DNA of 64,000 nucleotides from Tolypeutes matacus (lineage: Eukaryota > Chordata > Mammalia > Cingulata > Chlamyphoridae), in the NCBI GenBank assembly GCA_026826555.1, contig JAKSZT010054569.1, forward strand, positions 4,794,066 through 4,858,065, written 5' to 3'. The notes below the pieces were generated by a model that searched no databases, was not told where the DNA came from, and was given only the letters and a program-made list of their open reading frames with translations. A program made the position numbers and the translations under genes. Shown piece by piece: positions 1 through 11,640 of this stretch (position 1 is the first letter of the stretch; each line of letters starts with the position of its first letter).

Positions 1-150
1 TCATCCCCCCCCCCCTGCTGCTTGCGCTCGCCGGGTCAGCCAACCACGCCTTGCGGGCGGGCCCGCCCCCACCAGGAGGCCCCGGGAACCGAACCCGGTG
101 CCCCCCATATGGCAAATGGGAGCCCCACCGATTGAGCCACAGCTGCTTCC
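1..150 (-). mobile_element. DAS-type tRNA-derived SINE, cut by the window start
   Basis: Reverse-oriented SINE. Read on the minus strand it begins near 150 with a tRNA-like head (A-box region, then a B-box-like GGTTCGGTTCC at about 91-101) and runs into the GC-rich body shared with the copies at 50290 and 56743. Its A-rich tail lies beyond the left edge of the window. It abuts the L1 that follows. Confidence 0.8.
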
Positions 151-154
151 CTCT

Positions 155-1590
155 CAGAGGATTTTATCTTGAAAGTAAAATGACAATCCTAGAAAATGGG
201 AAAAAATGTTTGGAAACTCCATATCCAATAAGGGTTTGATATCCAGAATATATTAAAAAAATTCTTCAACTCAATGAGAAGACAAGCAATCCAATTAAAA
301 ATGGTCAAAAGACTTGAATAGACATTTCTCCAAAGAAAATACACAAATGGCCAGAAAGCACATGAAAAGATGCTCAACATCATTAGCCATTCAGGAAATG
401 CAAATCAAAACCACAATAAGATGCCATTTCACATCCATTAGAATGGCTACTATTTAAAAAAAGAAAAAAAAAAGGAAAGAAAATTACAAGTGTTGGAGAG
501 GATGTGAAGAAATAGGAACCCTCATTCCTTGTTGGTGGGAATGTAAAATGGTGCTGCCGCTGTAGAAGAAAGTTTGTTGGCTCCTCAGAGAATTAAGTAT
601 AGAATTACTATAGGACCTGGCAATCCCACTTCTAGGTATACCCCAAAGAATTGAAAGCAAGGACTCGAACAGATATTTTCACTGATGTTTCTAGTGGCAT
701 TATTCATGATTACCAAAAGATGGAAGCAAGCCAAGTGTCCATCAGCCCGTGAATGGATAAACAAAATGTGTTTATCCATTCACACAATGGAATGTTATTC
801 AGCCATAAAAAGGAATGAAGTTCGGATACATGCAACAACATGGATGAACCTTGAAGACATCGTGTTGAGTGAAATAAGTCAGACACAAATGAACAAATAT
901 TGCAAATGTTATATGATCTCACGCATATGAAGTTAATAGAATCTAAGCAAACTCATAGAGTCAGAATCTAGAATATAGGTTACCAGGGGACTGGGACTGG
1001 ATGGGACTGGGTAGGGATAGGGAGTGAAGGCTTAAAATGTACAGAGATTCTATTTGGTGTGATGGAAAAGATTGGGTTATGGATGGTGGTGATGGTAGCA
1101 CAACATTGTGAACATAACAGCACTGAATTATATATTTGAATGTGATTAAAAGAGGACATGTTAGATTGTATATATGGTGCTAGAATAAAAAAAAAAAATC
1201 CACGGAAGTGCTGGGAAGCAGATGTGGCTCAAGCAGTTTGATGTCCCCTTGCCACATGCAAGGTCCACGTTTGGTCCCCAGTGCCTCCTAAAAAAGAAGA
1301 AAAGAGCACACAAGGAACAGACACAGAGAGCAGACAGCTAGTGCAAACAATGGGGGGGTGGTGTGTAGAAATAAAAATAAATAAATCTTAAAAAAAAAAA
1401 AAAATCCGTGGAAGTGCTCGATACAGTGAATCCTAAGTTAAACCATGGACTATATATAGGTGATAGTACAATTATAAAAATATGCTTTCATCGGTTGCAG
1501 CACGTGTACCACACCAATGCAAGGTGTTAATAATAGTGTGGTAGAGGGGAATCTCTATGATTGTTCTGTAACCCCACAACTTCCCTAAGA
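155..1590 (+). mobile_element. L1 3' end (ORF2 C-terminal part and 3' UTR), split by a SINE
   Basis: Plus-strand remnant of a LINE-1. Positions about 270-930 match the highly conserved tail of L1 ORF2 (codons for the stretch around 'MLFSHKKE'-type and 'TTWMNLEDI' can be read at 780-870) but with stops and frameshifts. From about 930 to 1590 the sequence is L1 3' UTR. A SINE (1213-1402) interrupts the 3' UTR and the two halves rejoin around it. No intact reading frame survives, so this is a dead copy. Confidence 0.85.
1213..1402 (+). mobile_element. DAS-type SINE with target-site duplication
   Basis: SINE starting GGGAAGCAGATGTGGCTCAA and ending in an A-rich tail. It is flanked by an imperfect direct repeat: AATCCACGGAAGTGCT just upstream (about 1197-1212) and AATCCGTGGAAGTGCT just downstream (about 1403-1418). 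That is the signature of L1-mediated insertion. The host sequence is the L1 3' UTR. Confidence 0.85.
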
Positions 1591-1929
1591 GAGAGCGAGC
1601 GTTGGGTAAGTCAGTTACCGGAGGACTGCGGAAGAGCAGTGGCCTGCCATCAGGTGAGAGCCAGGAGAGGAGGGAACGTGCCTGTTTTGGTCACGATGGG
1701 CACCCAGTGAGGCAGCCAGGTGTATGGCAGGGAGTGAGAGTTCAGCTGAATCAATAGTTCTCCCAGACCCCGGCCTGCGCTGACCTGACTCCAACGTCAT
1801 TTCCCGGCTCCTGTCCGGGTGCAGCCCCTTCCTCAGGCCTAGCCTTAGAGAGGACCTTTCGCAAAGATTTTCATAGGGCTTTTTGAGAACAGGTGCCAAC
1901 AGTCTGTTGTGGCCAGGCTTCCCTTACAT

Positions 1930-4900
1930 AAATTTCCCAGCAAAGCACCTGTTGGTTTTCCCAGGGCGGGGCACGTTCCTCCGCGCGCACACCCGCTGGG
2001 CCGCGACAGGGGACAGCGGGATCGGCCCTCCGCCCCGACGCGCCCTCGCCTTCCCCGCCCGCTCGCGCCGCGCCTGGTGGCGAGGCGGGCACGTGCCGGC
2101 GTCGGCGCCCCCTCCCGGCGCCCGGGGCTGCTGTCGGCGCGTCGCGGGCACCCGGGGAAGGGATATCCCGGAGGAAGCCATTGTTGTTGTCGTGTCCCCT
2201 GCTGTCGTCATCGGCCGAGGCGTGCCAAGAAGCCTCTTCACCGCGTAGGGCCCCGCGGTTTCTCCCCATTCTCGGGCTCGCCCCGGGCGAGACTCGCGCA
2301 CCGGAACCTGCGAGTGCGCGGGGCTCCCTCCGCGCCCCAGTCCCGGGGCTCCCTCCGCGCCCCAGTCCCGGGACTCTCAGACATGGGGAGGCTCCCTGCC
2401 CCGGCCGAGCTTCGAAAACCGACGGCGCCGGGCGGGTCGAGCCCGGGCCCCTGACATAGACCTGCGGGCACAAGGGTTTCGTGCCCGCTCTGCCACGGAC
2501 CCACAGGGTGACCTTGGCCTGGGACCCGAGAAGGGAGCGAAAGCACCTCCAGCCCCGCGCCTCTAGGCTCCGGGAGGTTGGAGGAAGAAAGCCAAGCCCC
2601 CTGGCCCGGTCGCCCTTCGCCCCGCAGGGGCTCTGGGTGGGCCTTCGGGTCGGGGGTGGGCGGAGGGCGCCCCCGGCGCGGCGCGGGCGGAGGGCGCGCG
2701 CGGACCCTCCGGCTTTCTGCCCTCCGCCCCGCTGCGCCGCACAGGCCGCCCGCACACCTTGGCGCGAGCCGCTGTCTCCCGCCCGCCGCCCAGCTGGCCT
2801 AATCCGTGTAAGCCTCGCCTCCTCCGCGAAGCTCTCCCGGGTTAACCCCAGCAGCTCCAACCAACGCTCTGGCACGTGCCTCCGTTCTTGGTTTTGGGTT
2901 TTGGTTTGGTTTTGGTTTTGGAAGTGCACACGCAGCCTCCTTGTCTGAAATGACAATGTTGGGAGGCAGGGGGTAGGTGTGTCTATTCCCAGCACCCTAA
3001 ACTCTGGACGCCCGGTGTGTTGTGAAGGGGACGGTGGGTGGGTTCCTTGCCTCGGTTTACCCATCGCTCCCCCTCCACGCATCCCGAGCGGTGCGCACTC
3101 TCCCTCCTCCCACGGACCCTCCTCTTCACAGACTGTCCCAGCTTCGAGCGCACATTGCAGCCCCCGTCCCCCTTTCCATTCCACGCAAGCGGCAGGTGCC
3201 AGGGGCGGAGCGCACGGAGCCTGGGAAGTTTCGGCTCCAGTTTCGGCGACCACCTTTGCCGTGTCACCCTTTCCCCGGGGCTGCCATGAGCCGCCGCCCG
3301 GGACGGTGCTGCAGGGCCTGCGGGAAGGAATCACCTGGTGACCAGCTGGCCGCAGCCTTCCTCCACCCACTGTGGCTTGTGACTCCAGAAAGGCGGGCGC
3401 GGGCCGCCCGCCGCCCACGGCTCCTGAGCGACAGGACCGCGGCGCGCTCGCTTCGGTCTCCAGAGCGCCGCTGACCCGGGGAGGAGCAGAGGGCGCCGGG
3501 GTGGGATCTCCACTTACCCACAGCACGGCCTTGGGCACTTCTTTCTTCGGGCCTCAGTTTACTCGTTTGGAAAATAGAGGTGATGATGAACTGAAGGCGA
3601 GCAGGGAGTTTTGGCCTCCAGGATGTCCGTGGACACAAATAAACGACCATGAGCAGCAGAGTGTCGGGCAGCAGGTTTTTGTGCCAGCCACCGCCGACGC
3701 CGGCGCCCCCACGGAGTGGCATCTGATGGGGGTCCCCGGCGGTCTCCCGCATGGGTCATATAACCGCGCACCCCACGCTCTGCCAGGGATTCTCGAGCTA
3801 AATCCTGGATCCGCACCTCCGCCTGCGCTTGGGGACTGGCCGGGAGGTGACCGGGTGGCGGGGTCACGCCTGCGCGCGGGCGCGCGAGGGGCGAAGGTTG
3901 ATCAGAGGGTCCCGAGGCTCCAGGAACCGGGGGGCGGGGCGGGGGCGGGGCCAGCCCGCCGAGGGGGCGGGGCTGCGGGGACAAGGGGTTCTCTCGAACC
4001 CCAGGGCGGAGCTCCGGCCGCCCGATCGGGGCTCCGGCGTGGGGACAGGGGGCTGGGGCCCTCGGGGCGGGGCTCCGGCGGCGGGGCCTAGGCGTGGGGG
4101 CGCGGCTGGGCAGCCTGGAGGCGGGGCCTGGGGCGCTCGCCCCACGCGGGGCGGGGCTCCAGCGGCCGCGGGATCTGCAGTTCGGACTCCGCGCGCCACA
4201 GTCGCCGCAGTTCCCTCCACTCGGTGGCCCCGCAGCCCTGCGGGGGCGTCCGGGCGTCGGCGGGCCGCTCGGACCCGGTGCGGGGCCCGCCCCGCCTCTC
4301 CCTCCGGCGGCGGGGCCTGGACGGTCGGGGCCGCGGCGACATGGAGCGCTCTCCCGCCACGGGGGGCACGGAGGCCACCCGCCTGGTGAGCCCCCGGGAT
4401 CGCGGCGGCGCCAGCCTGCGTTTGAAGAGGTAGGACAGACCCGCGCCTCCCCGCAGTCGCCCGCCCTGGTCGTGGTCTCCCCCGGCGCGGGCCCCGGTCC
4501 CTCGCCCCGCAGCCGCCCCGCCGCGCGCAGCCAGCCGCCGCCACCCGCGTTTCCTCCCGGCTGCGGGCCCCCCTCGGCCGCCCCCGCCGCGTCTGGCCGC
4601 CCGGGGGGCCGCTGCGCCTCCGTCGGGCGGGGGTCGGCGCCTGGGGCCCCGAGGACCGCCTGGCTTCGGGAGCCCGCGGCGGGAGCTGGGGGCCGCGGCC
4701 CTCGAGCCGCTGTGCAGACCCCCGGCCCTGCCCTGCGCGCGCGGGGGCTCGGGGCGCCCCTTCCAGCCGCCGCCCGCCGTGGGTCCCGGGCGCGAGGGGA
4801 CGGCCAGGAGGAGCAGGTGCGGGCGGGCGGCGGGGGTATTCCCGGCGCGGCACAGACGGGGCCGGGGGCGGCGAGGTGTGAAACGAGGCGCGCCGAGCGG

Positions 4901-5060
4901 CCGGGACAGCGGGCCGGGGGCGGCCGGAGAACCGCCAACGCGCCCGGGGCCCCCGCGCCCGCCGGCGCCCGCCGCCCCGGCCCCTCGGAGCGCCGGCGCT
5001 GGGCCCTCCCGGGCCGCCCCCGCTGGCCATTTTGTCTGTCGCCTGACCGTCCGTTTGTCT
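1930..5060. promoter_or_regulatory. CpG island at the SLC30A3 5' end
   Basis: A very GC-rich, CpG-dense block that includes the first coding exon of SLC30A3 (4341-4429). It produces long open frames on both strands simply because stop codons are AT-rich. The stretch 1930-3500 is some 1-2 kb upstream of the start codon and could hold an alternative first exon or promoter, but I see no recognisable exon there. A MIR-like fragment sits at about 3530-3600. A 25-bp tandem duplication lies at about 2320-2369. Confidence 0.8.
3925..4165 (+). promoter_or_regulatory. Cluster of GC boxes (Sp1-type) upstream of SLC30A3
   Basis: Repeated GGGGCGGGGC-like motifs occur at about 3929-3950, 3963-3977, 4058-4071, 4119-4130 and 4146-4160, within 420 bases of the SLC30A3 start codon. 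No TATA box is apparent. This is the typical arrangement of a TATA-less CpG-island promoter. The transcription start itself cannot be placed from sequence alone. Confidence 0.6.
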
Positions 5061-8000
5061 CGGGAATTTGACGGGGTCTCGGGTTTTTTCTCTTCCCCCA
5101 CCTCTCCCAATCTTTGTGTGGCTCGCAGCCCCTCTCCCTTTGTATCTGCGTGTTTCTCGCTCTTTCCCTGGGAGGGGGCCTTAGACCTGGAGCGGGCTGG
5201 GGCGGGGGGTGAGCCTCTGTCCTGCAGGGGACTGCAGATGCGGGTCGCGGTGGGGGCTCCAGCCCTGGCCTGTCGGGAAGACAAGCTTTGCATTCTGCCC
5301 AGGCCCTTCCTCTCCTCTCCCACTCAATAGTATTTGTTGTTTGTTTGCGGTTCTGGAGGGCCAGGGAGAGGAAACTGCCTTTCCTTCTCCTTAAGCAGAA
5401 TGTGGTCCTCCTGGCAGACACCCCCTCCCTGGAAAAAAGGTGCTTCGTTAGTGCCCAATTCAAGCAGAACAAAAGGGAGCAGCCTGTTGATGGCCGGCTG
5501 CACCACCTCACACGGCCAGGGCAGCTACCTTGCCCACTGCCCCAAGGCCACCCCGCATGGTTTGCTCCTCAGACCTGCATCTCTGACCCCCAGCTCCTCT
5601 TCCTTCTCATATGAGCATTCGTCACCGACTCCTGCAGCATTTCCAGAAAGAGGCACCTCTGGCCTGGTCCCTTCTAGACCCCTCCACCTCCCCTCTTCCT
5701 CCCAGGCGAGTGCGTCAGCAGGGTCAGCTCAGGAAGGCACTCAGGAAACATTGGCTAAATCCATGGTGTGTTTCCCTCCTTGCTCCTTGGAGCCCATCAC
5801 GTCCCTCCTCAGCCCTTCCCCGGGTGCCTCACCCTTATGCTTGTCATTGTCGTCGCACCTGTCTGGAGCACCCTTCTCCACCTGGGTCTCATCCTTTACC
5901 GTCTCCTCCTCCGTGATGTCTCCTCACCCCACCGCTCACTCACTCCTCTATGCACCAAAGCCCTTTGTTCACGGTCCTTGCAGCACCAGCCTCTTCTTGC
6001 GTAGTAATTTGTTGCACATCTGCCTCTCCCTTCCCTCTCTGTACACTGCATGGCACACCTCATAGAATGAAGGATGATGGGTTTCAAAGCCACCCTCATC
6101 TCCCGGTCTCTCCTGGAAACACAGCCACAATCATATACACCCAGATTCTAAGTCTTGGAAGGGGCTGTGGAGATTCAAGGAACGAATCTACCCACCAGCA
6201 CTTGAGTTTTTCCCACAAGCACCAAGTGTCTCCCCACCTCCTTCCCACCTCACTTCACCCACTTGGCTGAGCTTTGCTTTAGCCGGAAGGCCCCAGGCAC
6301 CCCTCTCCACGCTACTGCAGTGATCACGTTTCTATCTGGAGCCATCATTTTCACTCATGGATACTCCTGTCACACCTCTGTGAACGTTTGCACGACTGAA
6401 TTTTCTATGTAGGTCCTTTATTGTGTGGAAGGTTCTGTCCATGCTGGGGTTCAAGTTGAGTAGTATTGGAGGTGAGAATTGGGCCTGAATGGACTTGAGG
6501 TTCAGTCTGAGCTCAGCCTCTGGCATTCCCAGGTGAGATCCGCGCCCCCCCACACACATCCCCGTTCATTTGTTGTGGAAGGCTTGTGGCACTGGGCAGT
6601 TAAGGTGGCCTCTGCTTGGTGCTTATTGTCAGACTAAGGGCCAGTTAGCAGAAGGCAGGCTCCCAATCCAGTGCTCCTACCACTACCACCTCCAGGCCCA
6701 GCAGTCTCCATCCCCTTGACAACCCAGCTCTGGAATCTGGCCATTGGTTCTTTGTGTCAGGAACCTCAGATTTTTGGGCTCCCAACAGTCCACTCTCCTC
6801 TTAAAGGGCCACACTTCAGCTACTTGTCCAGGGTAGGCGTAGGACCGGAGAGAGAGGCCACCCTAAAGCCAGGCTCATGAGCTAAGAGTCCACTCCGTGC
6901 CTCCCCCACCACCTGCGCTCCATATTCCCTTTGCCTGGTGCCTTCACCTCATCTTTATCAAAATCCGTCTGATCCCTCTAGGACCTTCTCACATGTGACC
7001 TCCTCCAGTTGTTTTCCTGGTTTCCTCACTAGAATCCATCTATCCCTCCATCCTCTGAGCCTGATGACATTTTTTTTTTTTTTTGAGGGAGAACTTTTAT
7101 TTTTATGTACAGAAAGGTCAGCCATGTACATTTAACCCGGTTCAGAGCCATCTTCTTTAGCCTTTGCCTTCTCCAGCGTGGCCACGTGAGCCACAGATTT
7201 TGGAGCCAGGACCTTGCCTGCGCTGTGATGGTAGATTTCCTCACCTCTGTCCTGAGAGCTTCCAGCAGCTTAGCCAGAGCTCCTTAGCGCTCCAGGTTAA
7301 CCGGGGCGGAGGCGTCCGTGCGGCAGGTCTTCTGTGGATTAGAATTCCCAGTCTGGCCTTGCCCTTGATGATAAGGTAGGGAAACCCCTGCAAGGTGGGC
7401 AGGAAGACAGCCAGCTTGGCAGGGTCCATGTTGTGTGTGGTCTCCCCGGGCCGGGCCCTCTTGTTTCCCACCTGGGTGGAGAATGTGTTGAGCTCTGCCT
7501 GACGGGCAGGTGCCCTCCTAGTGGGGCCGCCGATGCCAGCTGCTTCCCTCTCAGCCTGGGCCCACAGCCTCCACTTCTCCTCTTGCTTTGCCACTGGTCA
7601 GCACTTAGGGCCAGCTTCTGCAGCTGAGCAGCTGTCCTGTGGCCTGAGGCCCAGATGGACTGGTGGGTGGCGGGGGCCCTTTCACCTGCTTATGGAGGGT
7701 GGCCTTTTGCCACTGCAGGGATGAAGCGAGGCCACTTGACAAAGCGGATGAGATCCCATTTGGGTTGGGTGTCCTGTCCCTTGCCAAAGTCCTTGGACCT
7801 TTTCTCAAACGGGTTTTACCACCTTCTCGGCTCCTTGCTGCTTCCCAGCAGCAGGGGCCAGGGCCGCCGCCTTTCCTCCTTTCGGCGTCTTGGGCGGCCA
7901 GGCAGGGGAGAAAGCAAAGGGGCTTGTCCCTGATGGCACTTCGTTTTAATTGCTCTAATGGCAACGCCCATAGTGACCCACGCACGCATTTGTCTCATTC

Positions 8001-11000
8001 ACCAAAGGCTCCCAGAGGTCAGAAAGGAAGTCCTGCTCCTTTGCCCTCCCTGGTGTCTATCAGAATGAGTTGGTTTGGTTGGGTTCTAGTCTTGGCACTG
8101 CCCCACGCTGCCAACGAGTCCTCTAACGTCTTTACGAAGCACTGGACCAGACGGTTTGCAAGGTGCTTTCGGCTGAGGGGCTCTGCGGCTCCGTGGATGG
8201 AAGGAAAGGGGACCTGGGGCCGTAGCCGGCCATTTCGCCCCCATGTCTCCCCGTGGCCCTCTGTCCGCAAGGCTCCTGGGAGTGAGCAGGCCTTGGGAGG
8301 GAGCAAGTCGGGACCCATCTTTCCAGGCCAGTCGGGGGCACTGGGGGCCTGGGAGTGGGCCAGGCCTCGGCTTGAACCGTGGTGCCCGTCTCAGTCTCTT
8401 CACAGAGCCCTCAGAGCCCCTCCCTGAGGAGCCCAAGCCTGTGGACGTGCCCTCCCACCCCTGCCACAGGGACCCCGTGCCGCAGCCCGGCCTCACGCCC
8501 GAGAGGCTGCACGCGCGGAGGCAGCTGTGCGCAGCCTGTGCCGTGTGCTGCCTCTTCATGGCCGGGGAGGTGGTCGGTAAGTGCACCGGGGCCACTCTCC
8601 ACCGGGGGCCCAGGGACAACCTTGGGATGGACGTGGCCAGGGCGGGCGCAAGAGGCCCGGGCCTCCAAATGGGGGAAGGCAGAGGGGCCGAGCACCAAGG
8701 GGCCTTCCCCAGGTCAGCGCACCGCTGGCGTTTCAGGGTGAACCGGGCTTTTAAAAAACATTTTTTTTCTTGTTAACAAAATTAAAAAATGCCGCTGTAG
8801 AAAAACCAGAAAGCGTGGATGAGTGAAAGGAAGGAAAGACAAATGGCCTGTCATCTCCCAGCCCCAGAGAGGCCCACAGGTCCCATTCTGGTGTGTGTCC
8901 CACGCCTCCCCACGCCCACTCCACCTCACACGTCCTCCGCGGACCCGCCCTGCAGGTGGGTACCTGGCACACAGCCTGGCCATCATGACCGACGCGGCCC
9001 ACCTGCTGGCGGACGTGGGCAGCATGATGGGCAGCCTCTTCTCCCTGTGGCTCTCCACCCGCCCGGCCACCCGCACCATGACCTTCGGCTGGCACCGCTC
9101 AGGTAAGGCCGACCCTCCGGCCTTGTGGTGGGGGACAGCTCTCGGGCGCCCGGGCAGGCCCTGATGGCTCGTCTCCCCCTGCAGAGACGCTGGGGGCCTT
9201 GGCCTCCGTGGTGTCCCTCTGGATGGTGACTGGTATCCTCCTGTACCTGGCCTTCGTCCGCCTGCTGCACAGCGATTACCACATCGAGGGGGGCGCCATG
9301 CTGCTCACGGCCAGCGTGGCCGTCTGCGCCAATCTGCTGTACGTCCCGGGACAGAGCCGGCACCCTGTGGGGCCCGGGGCCAGGTGCCCTACTCCAGGAT
9401 GGGAGCACGGGCTTGCTGCACCCCGACAGGCACACACAGATTCGCATGCACAGCTCGCTGCTGCCTGCCAGGGGTTTGCCCGAGCAGGGGCCTGGGAAAG
9501 ACATCTACAATTCAGAGTGAACAGGCGTTTGTGCAGGGCCTGCAGTGTGCCAGCCACGGGCTTTCACCAGCATTTCTGTCACTTCAACCTCACAGCAACC
9601 CGGGGCAGCAGGTGGTACGACCCCTAGTTTACAGTGACTCGGTCCACAGAGGTGGCCGGGTGACTTGCTATTTAAGTAGCAGGGCAGGATTTGAATCCAG
9701 GGCTCCTGGCACCAAGGTCAGTTTTCTTTCCCCCAGGCTACATTATTTGCCCCTGTTGGGCAATGTTGTCTTCTTCCTGGGGCTGAGAAAAATAAGTGGA
9801 GCAAGGGCTGCTGGGGAGGCGAGAGAGGAAGGCGGGCCGGCACAGGGGAGGAGGCAGCAGCAGGCGGCCAGGCTGAGCTGCTCTGCTCCCCCGTCAGAAT
9901 GGCCTTCGTGCTGCACCAGGCCGGGCCCCCGCACAGCCACGGGTCTAGGGGGGCAGATTATGCGCCACTGGAGGAGGGGCCCGGGGATCCTCTGCCCCTG
10001 GGGAACACCAGCGTCCGGGCCGCCTTTGTGCACGTGCTGGGGGACCTCCTGCAGAGCCTTGGGGTGCTGGCTGCCTCCATCCTCATCTACTTCAAGGTAC
10101 CGTCCGTGGAGGCCTCCCTGGCTTCTCCTCGCAACCCCAGGTCCCAGCCCCCAGGACCCCAGGTCCCCGCAACCCAGGTCCCNNNNNNNNNNGGGATCGC
10201 TGGCTTCTCAGGTCCTGTTTGCTCTGCCGCCCCCAGACCTTCCCTTAAAGGCCCGGGTGTTCGGGCTGAGGGGTCTCTCTCCCTCCAGCCTCAGTACAAG
10301 GCAGCCGACCCCATCAGCACCTTCCTCTTCTCTGTCTGTGCCCTTGGCTCCACGGCTCCCACCCTCCGGGATGTTCTTCGGGTCCTCATGGAAGGCGAGT
10401 TGGACGTGCTGTCCCCAGCCCTGGGGCCCCGCAGCCCCTCTCTGGTCTGCCAGCACTGGGCCCACCTCCCTTTGCCGAAGGGACTGGAGAGGCGGCCTGG
10501 GTCTTGGGGCCTGTCTGGAAGGAGGAATGGGGCTGAGGGTGAATTGTGGGGGCCCCAGGATGAGCGGCACAGGATGGGGGCTGCCCCGGGGGCGGCGCTG
10601 GCAGTGAGGACGGTGGGTGCTGGTTGCAGGTGCCCCCCGCAGCGTGGGGTTTGAGCCGGTGCGGGACACCCTGCTGTCGGTGCCAGGAGTCCGGGCGACC
10701 CACGAGTTGCACCTGTGGGCCCTGACGCTCACGTACCACGCTGCCTCTGCACACCTGGCTATCGGTGAGTCCGCACTGGCCCAGCTGGGCCCAGGGTGCT
10801 CTGAAGTGGAGCAGTGGGCGAGCAACCTCCCAGAGGACTGGTGGCAGGGGCACAGGGCGGGAGGTGACCCCTGCACTCAGCGGGGCACCACGTGGCTGTT
10901 AGAAACGGTGATTCTGAACACTGTGTGGCAACTAGGAAAAATGTTTATGGTATAATGCTAAGAGGAAACAGCGGAATGTAAAATTATGTCGGCATTATGA

Positions 11001-11640
11001 CTCAACTATTAAAAATATATATGGTGACTCATGAGCTGACAAAAGATTTTTGAGTTTCATCCAGATGCAAGAAGCAATCAGAAACATGCAATTTGGGTGC
11101 CAAAAATATTAGAACGTTGTGGGGTATTTGATGGTAATTCCAGTGGGACAATGGGACGGGATATTTAACAGCTGGATGGGCCTTGAAAACCGGGTGGCTT
11201 TGCTGCTAAAATATGTAGCTGCATGTTGATGCTCCAGGAGCAGAAGAGAGTAGAGAAATGAGACCAGTTTAGTGTGTGAGCGTGGTGGTCACTCAGGGTA
11301 GGACTCTCCAACAGTTTCTTTGATGTGGTTACAGTGTTCAGACAATGCAGAAGGAAAATAAAGCTCCCCTCGAGCCTGGCTTTGAGGCTGGCCAGGCCCC
11401 CTCCGCGGGCTCCCCCCGGGCTCCTATCTGGGCCCCAGCCTGCTTCCTGCCTCCCAGGGGACTGGTGCGGCCTCTTATCTCTCTCCCGCAGACGCCACTG
11501 CCGACCCTGAAGCTGTCCTGGCTGAAGCCTCGTCCCGGCTGCACTCGCGCTTTGGGTTCTCCAGTTGCACCCTGCAGGTGGAGCGGTACCGGCCCGAGAT
11601 GGCCCAGTGCCTGCGCTGCCGGGAGCCCCCCCAGGCCTGA
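4341..11640 (+). CDS. SLC30A3: Zinc transporter ZnT3 (SLC30 / cation diffusion facilitator), 8 coding exons
   Basis: Synaptic-vesicle zinc/proton antiporter that loads zinc into glutamatergic vesicles. Exons: 4341-4429, 8395-8576, 8956-9102, 9185-9338, 9898-10096, 10289-10394, 10630-10764, 11492-11640. The phases join without a break into 386 residues (human 388). The ATG is chosen by protein homology (MERSP...LVSPRDRGG) and opens the chain. The two intramembrane zinc sites are visible: H106/D110 in 'TDAAHLLAD' (TM2) and H236/D240 in 'FVHVLGD' (TM5). A short His loop ([10 protein letters not shown], from residue 197) separates TM4 and TM5. The C-terminal cytosolic domain starts near residue 293 and ends in [10 protein letters not shown]. 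Intron 6 appears to use a GC donor (AAG|GCGAGT at 10395). All other donors are GT. Intron 1 holds an antisense RPL7A retrocopy and intron 5 holds the N gap. The residue matching human Tyr357 is His. Neuronal expression is known for the family, not visible here. Confidence 0.96.
7070..7928 (-). pseudogene. RPL7A pseudogene: Processed pseudogene of ribosomal protein L7a
   Basis: Intronless copy of RPL7A mRNA inside SLC30A3 intron 1, on the opposite strand. The coding region runs from 7888 (ATG decayed to ACG) to a stop at 7132-7134. Recognisable pieces include VKWPR-like sequence near 7735-7750, '[11 protein letters not shown]' near 7350-7390, and 'LEKAKAKE' near 7150-7180. It ends with an AATAAA-containing 3' UTR and a poly(A) tail, seen as T's at 7070-7084. 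The 5' UTR ending GCCGCCCAAG precedes the start. Flanking repeats CCTGATGACA (7060-7069) and CCTGATGGCA (7929-7938) are a near-perfect target-site duplication. A one-base loss near codon 30 and several later frameshifts destroy the frame, so no protein is expected. Confidence 0.9.
9500..9740 (+). repeat. MIR element in SLC30A3 intron 4
   Basis: Old mammalian-wide SINE. The diagnostic core (CAGTGTGCCAGCCACGGGCT followed by TCACTTCAACCTCACAGCAA-type sequence, then the 'ccag ggctcctggc' end) is visible. Neither flank shows a target-site duplication, as expected for its age. Confidence 0.7.
10183..10192. other. Assembly gap (10 N) in SLC30A3 intron 5
   Basis: Ten Ns next to a short tandem array of CCCAGGTCC-like units (about 10133-10182). 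The array probably continues into the gap. The gap lies wholly in the intron between exon 5 (ends 10096) and exon 6 (starts 10289), so the protein is unaffected. Its true size is unknown. Confidence 0.95.

Noticed and set aside
1871..3538. 555-codon minus-strand open frame
   Set aside because: It lies in CpG-island DNA where stops are rare on both strands. Composition is Arg/Pro/Gly/Ala-rich with no domain or conserved motif, and other frames are equally open.
3559..5511. 650-codon minus-strand open frame and its overlapping large frames
   Set aside because: It runs antisense across the SLC30A3 promoter and exon 1 with extreme GC bias. It shows no recognisable protein feature.
7241..7594. 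117-codon minus-strand frame as a real gene
   Set aside because: It is the central part of the RPL7A retrocopy. It begins at an internal Met and drifts out of the parent frame.
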